Shown here: piece by piece, positions 18,976-26,918 of the stretch
Numbering within the stretch: the stretch's first letter is position 1
Layout: each line of letters opens with the position of its first letter
Program-made: the position numbers and the translations under genes
Assembly (NCBI GenBank): GCA_013141495.1
Contig: JABFQV010000002.1
Coordinates: forward strand, 1-64,000
From: Methylotenera sp.
GTDB taxonomy: Bacteria > Pseudomonadota > Gammaproteobacteria > Burkholderiales > Methylophilaceae
DNA length: 64,000 nucleotides
Direction: 5' to 3'
Notes under the pieces: generated by a model
Database searches by the model: none
The model's input: the letters and a program-made list of their open reading frames with translations, nothing else
Told to the model about the DNA's origin: nothing

Positions 18976-20757
18976 ATGTTCGGTTACAATTACCCACCCC
19001 CTCACGATTCTGAAATAAAGCAACAGTTAGTTCATCAGCAGGCTTCATGGTCAGGTCTTGCTGCTTTTTCACATCAGTTTAAATTATCGCCGCGCATCGT
19101 CGCTACGCCGCTACTTTTATGTTTAGCACTACAAGGTTGCGCAACCAATCCAGAAACCGGCAAGTCCTCAATCGGCGAAACATTTAAACAAACGTTTAAT
19201 AGCGATGATCCTTGTGCAAACAATGCGCGCAACATTGGCATTTTAGGAGGGACGATATTAGGCGGAATTATCGGTAGCCAAGTTGGCGATGGTAAAGCGA
19301 CAGGTATCTTGCTAGGTATTGGTATTGGTGGTGCCTTAGGTGCGTTCATTGGCTCAGAAGTGGATAATCGCCAGTGTGCGCTTTCAAAAATTGGCAAAGA
19401 ATATGGCTTGGATATGCAAGTTACTCCATTGGCCGTCAGTACTGAAGCAACAACGGGTAAAGAGGGGACTGAAGCTACAACTAAGTCGGCAGAGAATACC
19501 CAAAAAGTTGGACTCTCTGTATCGGTGGTCGATGTAGATGGAAAGCCACAGTTTAACAGTGGCTCGGGTGACCTTCAGGCTGATGCAAAGCAACACTTTA
19601 GCGAAATTGCCAAACAATACTCCGCCAGTGAGCAGGTGGTACTTATTGGTCAGGGTAAAACCGAGCACGAAAAGAAAGCCATTTTTAATGAGCTACGTAA
19701 AAAACGTATTTTATTGATTGGTCATACCGATGATACTGGCAATTCTAAAGCAAATGCCCATCTGTCAGAGAGGCGCGCAAAAGAAGTTGCCAGGTTATTC
19801 AAATCTATGGGCGTTGAAGAGGGACAATTATTCTATCAAGGCGCGGGTGAGACCATGCCTATTGCAGACAACGCAACCACTGAAGGTCGCGCTAAAAACC
19901 GTCGGGTAGAGATTGTTGACCTGACAAATGATGATGCTTTCAAGCTTTATCTGCAAAATAAACGTGCCAAAACTGAGTATTACCGCCCTGTCGATGCGGT
20001 TGAAGCAAAAAACAATGCGGATACCTCAATCAATACGCGACAAGCCGAAACGGCAACCTCCAACAAATCTCCATCTAACAAAAAAGAGCAGCCAGTAGTT
20101 GTGACTAAAAAGTCAGACCAGAAAATCACGACTTCTAAAGACGCTGCCGTCGTTAAAAATAAATATACACCTCCCTCTTGGATTGATTTTGGCGGATTAC
20201 CTGCTACGCGCGAGAATGCTGCCGTTAATGTGGGAGAGGTCGCCAGCGAAAAACCTAAATTCGCCTTCATTAGCACCGCACAAGCAAGTGATATGAGACA
20301 TATCAGTGTGTGCAATATGGATAGGCCTCGTGACTCAGGTGCCGTGAAATCACTTAAAGATGGTAAAACCTATGCAACCAACGAGCATCTTCCTAGCCTT
20401 AATGGCCGCTCTTGGAAAGATACTGTAGGTGGAAATCTCGTGGTGCTAAACCGTGTAGCGGTATTGCGTGATGGCGCAACATTAGCCAATGCCCCAGAAC
20501 TCAAAGTATATGCCAACTACAACGCAAGCAAAAATCGCAACGCTAAACCTGATTTGGCGATTGCGCCTGCGGTAAATATTTATCAAGGCAGCAATGGCTT
20601 GCTTTACCGAGTCTTTGCACAAGGCAATCAAGGCTTGCAGTGCATGGATGTGCTAATGCCGCTTGATAATAGTGGCGTTGCTAAAGGTGGTAAGGTGGTA
20701 TACGGCAATAAAGAAAATGTTTTGGTGGCTGACTTTAAGCCTGTCATGGTTCGTTAA
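18976..20757 (+). CDS. OmpA-family lipoprotein with glycine zipper and long C-terminal extension
   Basis: This 593-aa protein has an unusually long N-terminus before a hydrophobic signal ending in a lipobox (LALQGC, Cys about 55), so it is probably an outer-membrane lipoprotein. Next comes a glycine-zipper segment (about 86-126, ILGGTILGGIIG then LLGIGIGGALGAFIG). An OmpA-type peptidoglycan-binding domain follows (about 190-315), with ILLIGHTDDTGNSKANAHLS and EGRAKNRRVEI. The domain has an extra stretch with a second strand-like VVLIGQG ahead of the GHTD motif. The last 270 residues are a low-complexity linker and a domain I do not recognise. It begins a five-gene set inserted between rplI and dnaB. 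Confidence 0.82.
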   Translation: MFGYNYPPPHDSEIKQQLVHQQASWSGLAAFSHQFKLSPRIVATPLLLCLALQGCATNPETGKSSIGETFKQTFNSDDPCANNARNIGILGGTILGGIIGSQVGDGKATGILLGIGIGGALGAFIGSEVDNRQCALSKIGKEYGLDMQVTPLAVSTEATTGKEGTEATTKSAENTQKVGLSVSVVDVDGKPQFNSGSGDLQADAKQHFSEIAKQYSASEQVVLIGQGKTEHEKKAIFNELRKKRILLIGHTDDTGNSKANAHLSERRAKEVARLFKSMGVEEGQLFYQGAGETMPIADNATTEGRAKNRRVEIVDLTNDDAFKLYLQNKRAKTEYYRPVDAVEAKNNADTSINTRQAETATSNKSPSNKKEQPVVVTKKSDQKITTSKDAAVVKNKYTPPSWIDFGGLPATRENAAVNVGEVASEKPKFAFISTAQASDMRHISVCNMDRPRDSGAVKSLKDGKTYATNEHLPSLNGRSWKDTVGGNLVVLNRVAVLRDGATLANAPELKVYANYNASKNRNAKPDLAIAPAVNIYQGSNGLLYRVFAQGNQGLQCMDVLMPLDNSGVAKGGKVVYGNKENVLVADFKPVMVR

Positions 20758-20771
20758 TTAGGAAATTTTGG

Positions 20772-22331
20772 ATGATCGATACAATCAAAGAGTTATTTTC
20801 ACTCTCGCCAGTTTTGGCTTGGAGTCTCGTGAGCACGTTGCTAGCGTTAGTTATCGTGATCGCCTTGTGGGATAAGGTTTCTTGGATGTGGTTAAACTTC
20901 TCGATGGATTGGTGGCGTACTTCTAGTCTGTCTAAGGATCTTAATAAAGACACAGCCAACTCAGCTTGGTTTAAAGCAGAAAAAGCTTTATGTAGAGAAT
21001 ATAAGAAATTTATTCGACTCCAAAGCCAAGCTGATTTTGATGAGAAAGTAGATTATCTGACTAAAGCAGGCGACAATGGCCGCTCGCCAACGCCTACTTG
21101 GATTTTTGTACTAACCGCAATTTTGGTGTTTATTGAGGCTATGGGGTTTAGTTATGTGTTGGCAGGCTATACCATCCCTGGTGCTAGTGAAACCACACAA
21201 CAATATGGTGCATTAGGTATTGCCTTTTTGATTTCTATTATTTTATTTGCATTTACGCACTTCGCAGGACATGAGCTTTATGTGTCTAATAAAATAAAAC
21301 ATGCGAGACGTGAGTGGTCTGAAGATGGGCGTAAACAGAAATTTACGACGGATACTATCGCTTTAGCTGGCAAAAAGAATAGTAGTGATGATGGGCAGCC
21401 CAGCTATACGCAAATGGTGAATCGGGTCGGTACACATGAAAACTATATGATGACGTATGTCACCATTGCTTGTGTATTGATTGTAGCGATTGGTGCTACT
21501 TACGTGCGCGGGCAAGTATTAGAGAAAATGCTACAGCAGACTGTGGTAAATAGTCAAAATCAAGCTGAACTTGGATTATCCATAACCGAGGATGGCTTAA
21601 ATATGACGGTTAAAGGCGCAGATGACTCTGCTTTGCCTGATGCTGATAAGGCGCAAAACCAAGCTTCAAAAGACAAAGCCGTGCAGGATGAAGTCAGTAT
21701 AGACAGGCATGGTGGTTGGGGTACATTTATCATTTTGGCATTTATTTTTATCTTTTTGCAATTACTTGGCGTTCTTTTTGGATACAAATGGGGTTTTGCT
21801 GGTAGAGATAGCAAATCTGCCTATAAAGCGATAGGTAGCGGTCGCTATACGTCCTATGCGGATGTGCGTCAACGCTATAGCGAAGTAGCCGATACCGCAC
21901 AAGCCAAGCTTGAGAATTTGCAACAAAAGTTGATGAAACGTAATGTCGATATTGGCACGGAAGGGATGCACACAAAAAACACCTTCCTAGAGTTTATGAA
22001 AATGGCGCGTTTGGAAGAGTCTGGAGACAGGGCAGATCAAGATAGTCATACCACTCGTCAGGCTGTAAAAGATAGTGCTACCTCTAGTGTGCAAGAGCCT
22101 ACGCCCAAGCCAGCAGAAGTGGATGCACCTCTGACAGTTCACCAAGCGATGCAACAATTAAATGCATTACAAGATAAAGAGGATAAGCGAGCCTACATTA
22201 AAAGCCTGCCTGTTTCTATGCAAGAGGAAGTCAAAAGCGCGCTGGCACTGGCAAAAGCTGAAGAAGCAAAAAAGGCGCAAGATCAAGCTAAATTAGCGCA
22301 ATTAGATGCAGAGCTGGATGATTTGCTATGA
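20772..22331 (+). CDS. Unknown inner-membrane protein with five predicted helices
   Basis: I do not recognise a named family for this 519-aa protein. Hydrophobic segments lie at about residues 12-33, 109-131, 145-166, 226-246 and 316-337. A soluble loop of about 75 residues follows helix 1, and a loop of about 70 residues lies between helices 4 and 5. After helix 5 there is a long charged tail (about 340-519) with coiled-coil character and an Ala/Lys/Gln-rich end (ALAKAEEAKKAQDQAKLAQL). It starts 14 bp after the OmpA-family gene and its stop overlaps the next start (ATGA), so the three proteins are probably made together. A role as the inner-membrane part of an envelope-spanning complex is inference. 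Confidence 0.8.
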   Translation: MIDTIKELFSLSPVLAWSLVSTLLALVIVIALWDKVSWMWLNFSMDWWRTSSLSKDLNKDTANSAWFKAEKALCREYKKFIRLQSQADFDEKVDYLTKAGDNGRSPTPTWIFVLTAILVFIEAMGFSYVLAGYTIPGASETTQQYGALGIAFLISIILFAFTHFAGHELYVSNKIKHARREWSEDGRKQKFTTDTIALAGKKNSSDDGQPSYTQMVNRVGTHENYMMTYVTIACVLIVAIGATYVRGQVLEKMLQQTVVNSQNQAELGLSITEDGLNMTVKGADDSALPDADKAQNQASKDKAVQDEVSIDRHGGWGTFIILAFIFIFLQLLGVLFGYKWGFAGRDSKSAYKAIGSGRYTSYADVRQRYSEVADTAQAKLENLQQKLMKRNVDIGTEGMHTKNTFLEFMKMARLEESGDRADQDSHTTRQAVKDSATSSVQEPTPKPAEVDAPLTVHQAMQQLNALQDKEDKRAYIKSLPVSMQEEVKSALALAKAEEAKKAQDQAKLAQLDAELDDLL

Positions 22332-23176
22332 AAACTTTTACGATGAAACAGGGCTTTCTGATGACCTCGTGCTTCATCGCCTCAAGTTTGGCTGTGGCTG
22401 GGCAAATGAATGCGATACCGACTTGCTACAATGCAAAAATAACAGCGCCCAATGAGAATGTTGAAACGGAGTTGTTTGTGATTATCGATCAAACCACCCC
22501 GTTTGATGCAAGGCTTAAGCAAGCTGTGGCTGAAAATGTACGCCCCTTTTTGCAAAGCAATCATGCCTTTTCTGTGACGCAGTTTTCAGCTTTTACACAA
22601 GGGCATTACACTGAAGTGCTTGTTTCAGGCAAACTAGATGCAACGCTAGCGCAAAAGCAGCGCGATGATATTTCTAAACCAGTATTGGCGAAATATGATC
22701 AATGTATCGCCCTGCAAACAAAGCAGGCTTCTCGGCTTTTAGGCGGTGCAATGAAGTCATCATTTAGTGCAGACAATAGTACAATTACTAAATCAGACGT
22801 ATTTGCCAGCCTCAAAGACATTTCAAGCAAAGTTAAACAATCCAAAGCGGACACAAAAGTCGTGTTAATAGCTTCGGATATGCTGGAAAATTCTTCTATT
22901 ACCAGCTTCTATGCCAAGCAAGCAGTGCGCCAAATCAACCCTGAAAAAGAGCTTAAATTAGCGGAAGACAGCCAAATGTTTGCTGATTTTGCTGGTGCCA
23001 AAGTGTATGTGATTGGCGCTGGGCTATTAGCTGAGGATGCTAAACAAGCAAAAGGCGTTTATCGCTCACCGCAAATAATGCAGGCACTGGCAACTTTCTG
23101 GAAAGCTTGGTTTCATAAATCCAATGCCGAGTTGATTGAGTTTGGGCAGCCTGCACTATTAAACCCCGTTCGTTAA
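22328..23176 (+). CDS. Exported protein with VWA-like features, unknown function
   Basis: A 282-aa protein with a signal peptide (LMTSCFIASSLAVAG, cleavage at about residue 25). The mature part has a pattern like a von Willebrand A fold: a first strand ELFVIIDQTTPFD, where VWA proteins carry the DxSxS metal site; later strands KVVLIASDMLENS and AKVYVIGAGLL; and helices between them. The metal-site residues are only partly kept (D-Q-T-T), so metal binding is doubtful. The start overlaps the upstream stop by 4 bp, implying coupling to the five-helix membrane protein. It may act in the periplasm between that protein and the OmpA-family lipoprotein. Confidence 0.75.
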   Translation: MKTFTMKQGFLMTSCFIASSLAVAGQMNAIPTCYNAKITAPNENVETELFVIIDQTTPFDARLKQAVAENVRPFLQSNHAFSVTQFSAFTQGHYTEVLVSGKLDATLAQKQRDDISKPVLAKYDQCIALQTKQASRLLGGAMKSSFSADNSTITKSDVFASLKDISSKVKQSKADTKVVLIASDMLENSSITSFYAKQAVRQINPEKELKLAEDSQMFADFAGAKVYVIGAGLLAEDAKQAKGVYRSPQIMQALATFWKAWFHKSNAELIEFGQPALLNPVR

Positions 23177-23210
23177 TTGCTAATTCATCACAATTAGAGG
23201 ATCGATACGT

Positions 23211-23405
23211 ATGCGTTTACTGATAGCATTTATTTTACCTTGGCTCACATTTTTTACGATAGGTCGTCCTATTGCAGGCACTATTTGCTTGATATTCCAA
23301 ATCACAATCATCGGTTGGATACCTGCAACTATTTGGGCAGTATATGCATTAAGTCAATATAAAACAGACAAAAAAATTGAGGCCGCACTACAAAAGCATT
23401 CATGA
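23211..23405 (+). CDS. Small two-helix membrane protein, Pmp3/YqaE-like
   Basis: A 64-aa hydrophobic peptide with two membrane helices (LLIAFILPWLTFFTIG and ICLIFQITIIGWIPATIWAVYAL) joined by a short loop. It ends in a charged tail beginning SQYKTDKK. The size and the WIPATIWAVYAL ending fit the Pmp3/YqaE family, linked to membrane potential and stress tolerance in yeast, plants and bacteria. The Shine-Dalgarno sequence is AGAGG. It lies 34 bp after the VWA-like gene and 62 bp before the LemA gene. Confidence 0.75.
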   Translation: MRLLIAFILPWLTFFTIGRPIAGTICLIFQITIIGWIPATIWAVYALSQYKTDKKIEAALQKHS

Positions 23406-23467
23406 AAGTAGCGGATATTAAAGAAGGAAAATTCTGCTTGCCATTGCATCAATAAAGGGAATCAACA

Positions 23468-24298
23468 ATGAGTGCTATTTTAAGTTTTATCGGTAGTTTA
23501 TTGACATTTTTACTATTTATTGCACTTGTCGTCGTAGCTATCGCTTTTTGGGGTTATAACACTTTACGTTCGTTATCAGAAAATATCCGTGAAGGTTGGT
23601 CTAACATTGGGGTGGTCGCAAAAAAACAGGTTTCTCTTATCAATCAACTGCAAGATGTAGTAAAGGGTTATCAGGAGTCTGAAAAGCTAGTGATGCTTAA
23701 AGTGTCTAGTGATGTATCATCGGCTAATCAATTGGCGCAATTTCATCAACAATCGAGCATGCTACTTTCGGCGGTTGGAAGCATGGCGCAAAAGTTTCCA
23801 GAGTTAAAAGCTAACGAACAATACCAACGGATTATTGATAGCATTCAAACTTGTGAGGCTCAACTTGAATCAGCGCGTCAAAAATATAATGCGGCGGTTA
23901 AGGCTTACAATGTCAAACGCAGTTCTATCCCCCACGTATTATATGCATCAACCTTGGGGTTTAAAAATGCCCCCTATCTTGAGTTTGATGGAGAAACGCC
24001 TTTACTAGAAGTTGGTACAATGAAAACTTTTGTTACGGACGATGACGGCGAACGTATCAACATATTATTAGGGCAAGCTGGTAATAAGCTTTTAGAGGTC
24101 GGTAACAAGGCCATTGAAAGTAGTAAGCAAATTGCTGATGCAGCGCATGAGAAAATAAAACAAATCCAAGAAACAAAAACTGGCGCTAACGTTTCTCAAG
24201 ATAAGACTGAGTCAACTTCTACTTGCCCTGCTTGTGGTGTAAGTGTTTCTACAGCAAGTGCTTTTTGTAACCACTGTGGCACTAAACTCAGCACCTGA
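23468..24298 (+). CDS. LemA-family membrane protein with C-terminal zinc ribbon
   Basis: A 276-aa protein. One N-terminal membrane helix (LSFIGSLLTFLLFIALVVVAIAFW) leads into a LemA domain (SENIREGWSNIGVVAKKQVSLINQL, then YNAAVKAYNVKRSSIPHVLYASTLGFKNAPYLEF), which is a helical bundle. After the normal LemA end there is a linker and then a double-Cys zinc ribbon (CPACGVSVSTASAFCNHCG). LemA proteins are widespread and of uncertain function, sometimes linked to membrane proteases. The zinc-ribbon extension is not part of the basic family. It closes the inserted cluster; dnaB follows after 124 bp. Confidence 0.85.
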   Translation: MSAILSFIGSLLTFLLFIALVVVAIAFWGYNTLRSLSENIREGWSNIGVVAKKQVSLINQLQDVVKGYQESEKLVMLKVSSDVSSANQLAQFHQQSSMLLSAVGSMAQKFPELKANEQYQRIIDSIQTCEAQLESARQKYNAAVKAYNVKRSSIPHVLYASTLGFKNAPYLEFDGETPLLEVGTMKTFVTDDDGERINILLGQAGNKLLEVGNKAIESSKQIADAAHEKIKQIQETKTGANVSQDKTESTSTCPACGVSVSTASAFCNHCGTKLST

Positions 24299-24348
24299 CT
24301 GCAGGGAGTCTCTAAAAATTCACCTAAAATTAATACTTCTTGGATTGA

Positions 24349-24371
24349 CTATAAAAATGTAATTTTTATAG
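24349..24371. repeat. Perfect palindrome upstream of dnaB
   Basis: CTATAAAAAT and ATTTTTATAG are exact reverse complements separated by 3 nt. It could be an operator or a weak terminator for the LemA gene; there is no T-run beyond the arm itself. Confidence 0.55.
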
Positions 24372-24410
24372 GTCCCCTTAATTGAGCATCGGCAGGGTAG
24401 CAATGTTGGG

Positions 24411-24416
24411 TATAAT
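24411..24416 (+). promoter_or_regulatory. Candidate dnaB -10 box, possibly leaderless mRNA
   Basis: A perfect TATAAT ends 6 nt before the dnaB ATG, so transcription would begin at or next to the start codon. No good -35 box is visible at 17 nt, and no Shine-Dalgarno sequence could fit on such a transcript. Confidence 0.45.
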
Positions 24417-24422
24417 CACGTC

Positions 24423-25805
24423 ATGGCTGATGAACAATTAGATGCACTTAAAATCCCCCCCCACTCAGTAGAAGCAGAGCAATCTGTCATTGGTGGTTTG
24501 CTGCTCGAAAATGAAGCGCTGGATAAAGTTGCGGATATTTTAAGCGCACAAGATTTTTATCGATATGACCATAAGCTTATTTTTCAGCACATTGCTAAAC
24601 TGATTGAGCATAATAAACCTGCCGACATTGTGACGGTGGCAGAATCGTTAGAAAACTCTGCTGAGCTTTCAGGCGTAGGCGGCATTGCCTATTTGGGCAC
24701 GTTGGCACAAAACACGCCTACAGCGGCTAATATACGGCGCTATGCAGAAATAGTGCATGAGCGTTATGTGATGCGTCAATTGGTGGTAGTGGGGTCTGGC
24801 ATTGCCGAGAGCGCTTACGCGCCGAACGGTCGTGATGCGCAGCAGTTGTTGGATGAAGCTGAGGCTAAGATATTTCAGATTGCAGAGGGTGGTAAACGTA
24901 GCACTGAAGGCTTCGTGGATATTAAAGTATTGTTGCCACAAGTGGCTGACCGTATTGATCAATTATTTTCGCGTGACAATCAGTCTGATGTCACTGGCGT
25001 ACCGACAGGGTTCGCTGATTTGGATTCAATGACCTCCGGCATGCAGGGCGGTGATTTAATCATCGTCGCAGGGCGACCTTCTATGGGTAAAACGGCATTT
25101 TCACTCAACATGGCCGAAAATGTGGCGCTGGATACTGGGCTACCTGTTGCCGTGTTCTCGATGGAAATGGCGTCAACACAGCTTGCAATGCGGATGATAG
25201 GCTCAGTAGGGCGCTTGGATCAACATCGTATGCGCACGGGTAAGTTGGAAGATGAAGATTGGGAAAAACTGACGACTGCGCTGGGCAAACTCAACGAGGC
25301 GCCTATTTTTATTGATGAGGGCGCGGGTTTAAGCAGCTTTGATGTGCGTGCAAGAGCGCGACGATTGCATCGCCAAACAGGCAAGCTGGGCTTGATTGTG
25401 GTCGATTACTTGCAATTGATGGCGGCACCCGCAGGGCGGCAAGGTGAAAACCGTGCCACTGAAATTTCTGAAATTTCACGTTCTCTTAAGGCGCTTGCCA
25501 AAGAGCTTGATTGTCCCGTTGTTGCACTCTCCCAACTCAATCGCAGTGTAGAGCAACGCCCAGACAAACGTCCGGTCATGAGCGATTTACGCGAATCTGG
25601 CGCGATTGAGCAAGATGCGGACGTGATTTTGTTTATCTATCGTGATGAAGTTTACAACCCTGATAGTGCCGATAAAGGCACCGCGGAAATTATTATTGCC
25701 AAGCAACGTAACGGTCCTATTGGTCGGGTTAGATTGACGTTCTTGGGTCAACATACCCGCTTTGAGAATTTTGCCGGTTCGAGTCATATGTCTGATGAAT
25801 ACTAG
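24423..25805 (+). CDS. dnaB: Replicative DNA helicase DnaB
   Basis: DnaB is the hexameric 5'-3' helicase of the replication fork. The 460-aa sequence has the N-terminal DnaB domain (PPHSVEAEQSVIGGLLLEN), the linker and the RecA-like domain. Walker A is GRPSMGKT (about 217-224), Walker B lies in GLIVVDYLQLM, and the end motif region contains SDLRESGAIEQDADVI and KQRNGPIG. No intein is present. In many proteobacteria dnaB follows rplI directly. Here 5.8 kb separates them, and alr follows 9 bp downstream. Confidence 0.98.
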   Translation: MADEQLDALKIPPHSVEAEQSVIGGLLLENEALDKVADILSAQDFYRYDHKLIFQHIAKLIEHNKPADIVTVAESLENSAELSGVGGIAYLGTLAQNTPTAANIRRYAEIVHERYVMRQLVVVGSGIAESAYAPNGRDAQQLLDEAEAKIFQIAEGGKRSTEGFVDIKVLLPQVADRIDQLFSRDNQSDVTGVPTGFADLDSMTSGMQGGDLIIVAGRPSMGKTAFSLNMAENVALDTGLPVAVFSMEMASTQLAMRMIGSVGRLDQHRMRTGKLEDEDWEKLTTALGKLNEAPIFIDEGAGLSSFDVRARARRLHRQTGKLGLIVVDYLQLMAAPAGRQGENRATEISEISRSLKALAKELDCPVVALSQLNRSVEQRPDKRPVMSDLRESGAIEQDADVILFIYRDEVYNPDSADKGTAEIIIAKQRNGPIGRVRLTFLGQHTRFENFAGSSHMSDEY

Positions 25806-25814
25806 GCTGTAGTC

Positions 25815-26918
25815 ATGCGTCCAATTTTAGCGACTATTTCACAAAGTGCATTGCAACACAATTTGGCGGTTGTCAAACAGTACGCTCCGCATTCAAAAAT
25901 AATGGCTGTGGTTAAAGCCAACGGTTATGGGCATGGTTTAATCAATGTGGCCTGCGGCCTAAATACAGTTGATGGTTTTGCTGTGCTTGGCCTGAACGAG
26001 GCTATTGATTTACGTGAAGCAGGTTTTGAGCAAGCTATTTTGCTGTTAGAAGGCGTATTCAGTGCGCAAGAACTTAGAATTGCAGCAAGTTTTGGTATCA
26101 ATATAGTAGTACATTCTCTGGCGCAAATAGATATGCTGGAACATGCAAAAATAGCCCAGCCGATTGCCATTCACCTTAAAATCAATACAGGTATGAACCG
26201 TCTGGGGTTTGCGCCAACTGAGTTTTCTTTGGTATTTAATCGATTAAAAGCCTGTGAAAATGTCGCGGATATAACGCTGATGACCCACTTTGCTACGGCA
26301 GATGAGGAGCCTGGTATAGATCAGCCGCTGGCGTTGTTTCACCACACTATTAAAGAAATCAATTCGCCCAGTCCTTTACCAATATCTTTGGCAAACTCAG
26401 CCACTATCTTACGCTACCCACAAGCCCATGCTGATTGGGTGCGCCCAGGTATTATGCTGTATGGCGCTAGCCCTGTGGGTGGTACGTCAGCGATAACGTT
26501 TGGCTTAAAGCCGGTGATGCAATTTACCAGTGAAATTATTAGTGTGCAAATGCTACAAGCGGGTGATAGCGTGGGTTATGGCAACCGGTTTACTGCCAGC
26601 AAACCAACACGGGTCGGCATTGTGGCTTGTGGCTATGCGGATGGTTATCCACGCCATGCAGGTCAATATGCGGCTAGTGGCAACCAAGCTAAAGCGCCGA
26701 TTGCTGTAGCCGGTAAAGCCACACAGGTGGTTGGTCGTGTTTCCATGGATATGCTGTTTTGTGATTTAACTGATATTCCACAAGCGGGTATTGGCGCATC
26801 CGTGGAGCTATGGGGCAATAACGTGCCGGTAGATGCGGTGGCTGAAGCTGCGGGTACTGTCGGTTATGAATTATTATGTGCGGTAGCAGCGCGCGTCAAG
26901 GTGAAAATGGTTGATTGA
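25815..26918 (+). CDS. alr: Alanine racemase
   Basis: A PLP enzyme making D-alanine for peptidoglycan. The 367-aa protein has the PLP lysine in [12 protein letters not shown] (Lys about 34) and the second-base Tyr region in [10 protein letters not shown]. The C-terminal part has the characteristic [12 protein letters not shown], and the sequence closes with [16 protein letters not shown]. It begins 9 bp after dnaB and overlaps the radA start by one base (TGATG). Confidence 0.97.
   Translation: MRPILATISQSALQHNLAVVKQYAPHSKIMAVVKANGYGHGLINVACGLNTVDGFAVLGLNEAIDLREAGFEQAILLLEGVFSAQELRIAASFGINIVVHSLAQIDMLEHAKIAQPIAIHLKINTGMNRLGFAPTEFSLVFNRLKACENVADITLMTHFATADEEPGIDQPLALFHHTIKEINSPSPLPISLANSATILRYPQAHADWVRPGIMLYGASPVGGTSAITFGLKPVMQFTSEIISVQMLQAGDSVGYGNRFTASKPTRVGIVACGYADGYPRHAGQYAASGNQAKAPIAVAGKATQVVGRVSMDMLFCDLTDIPQAGIGASVELWGNNVPVDAVAEAAGTVGYELLCAVAARVKVKMVD

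Noticed and set aside
18976-23176. Idea that the OmpA/membrane-protein pair is a Zorya-type defence system
   Set aside because: The membrane protein does not show a MotA-like pattern, the OmpA domain sits on a lipoprotein rather than a MotB-like stator, and no helicase or ZorC/D-like gene is adjacent.
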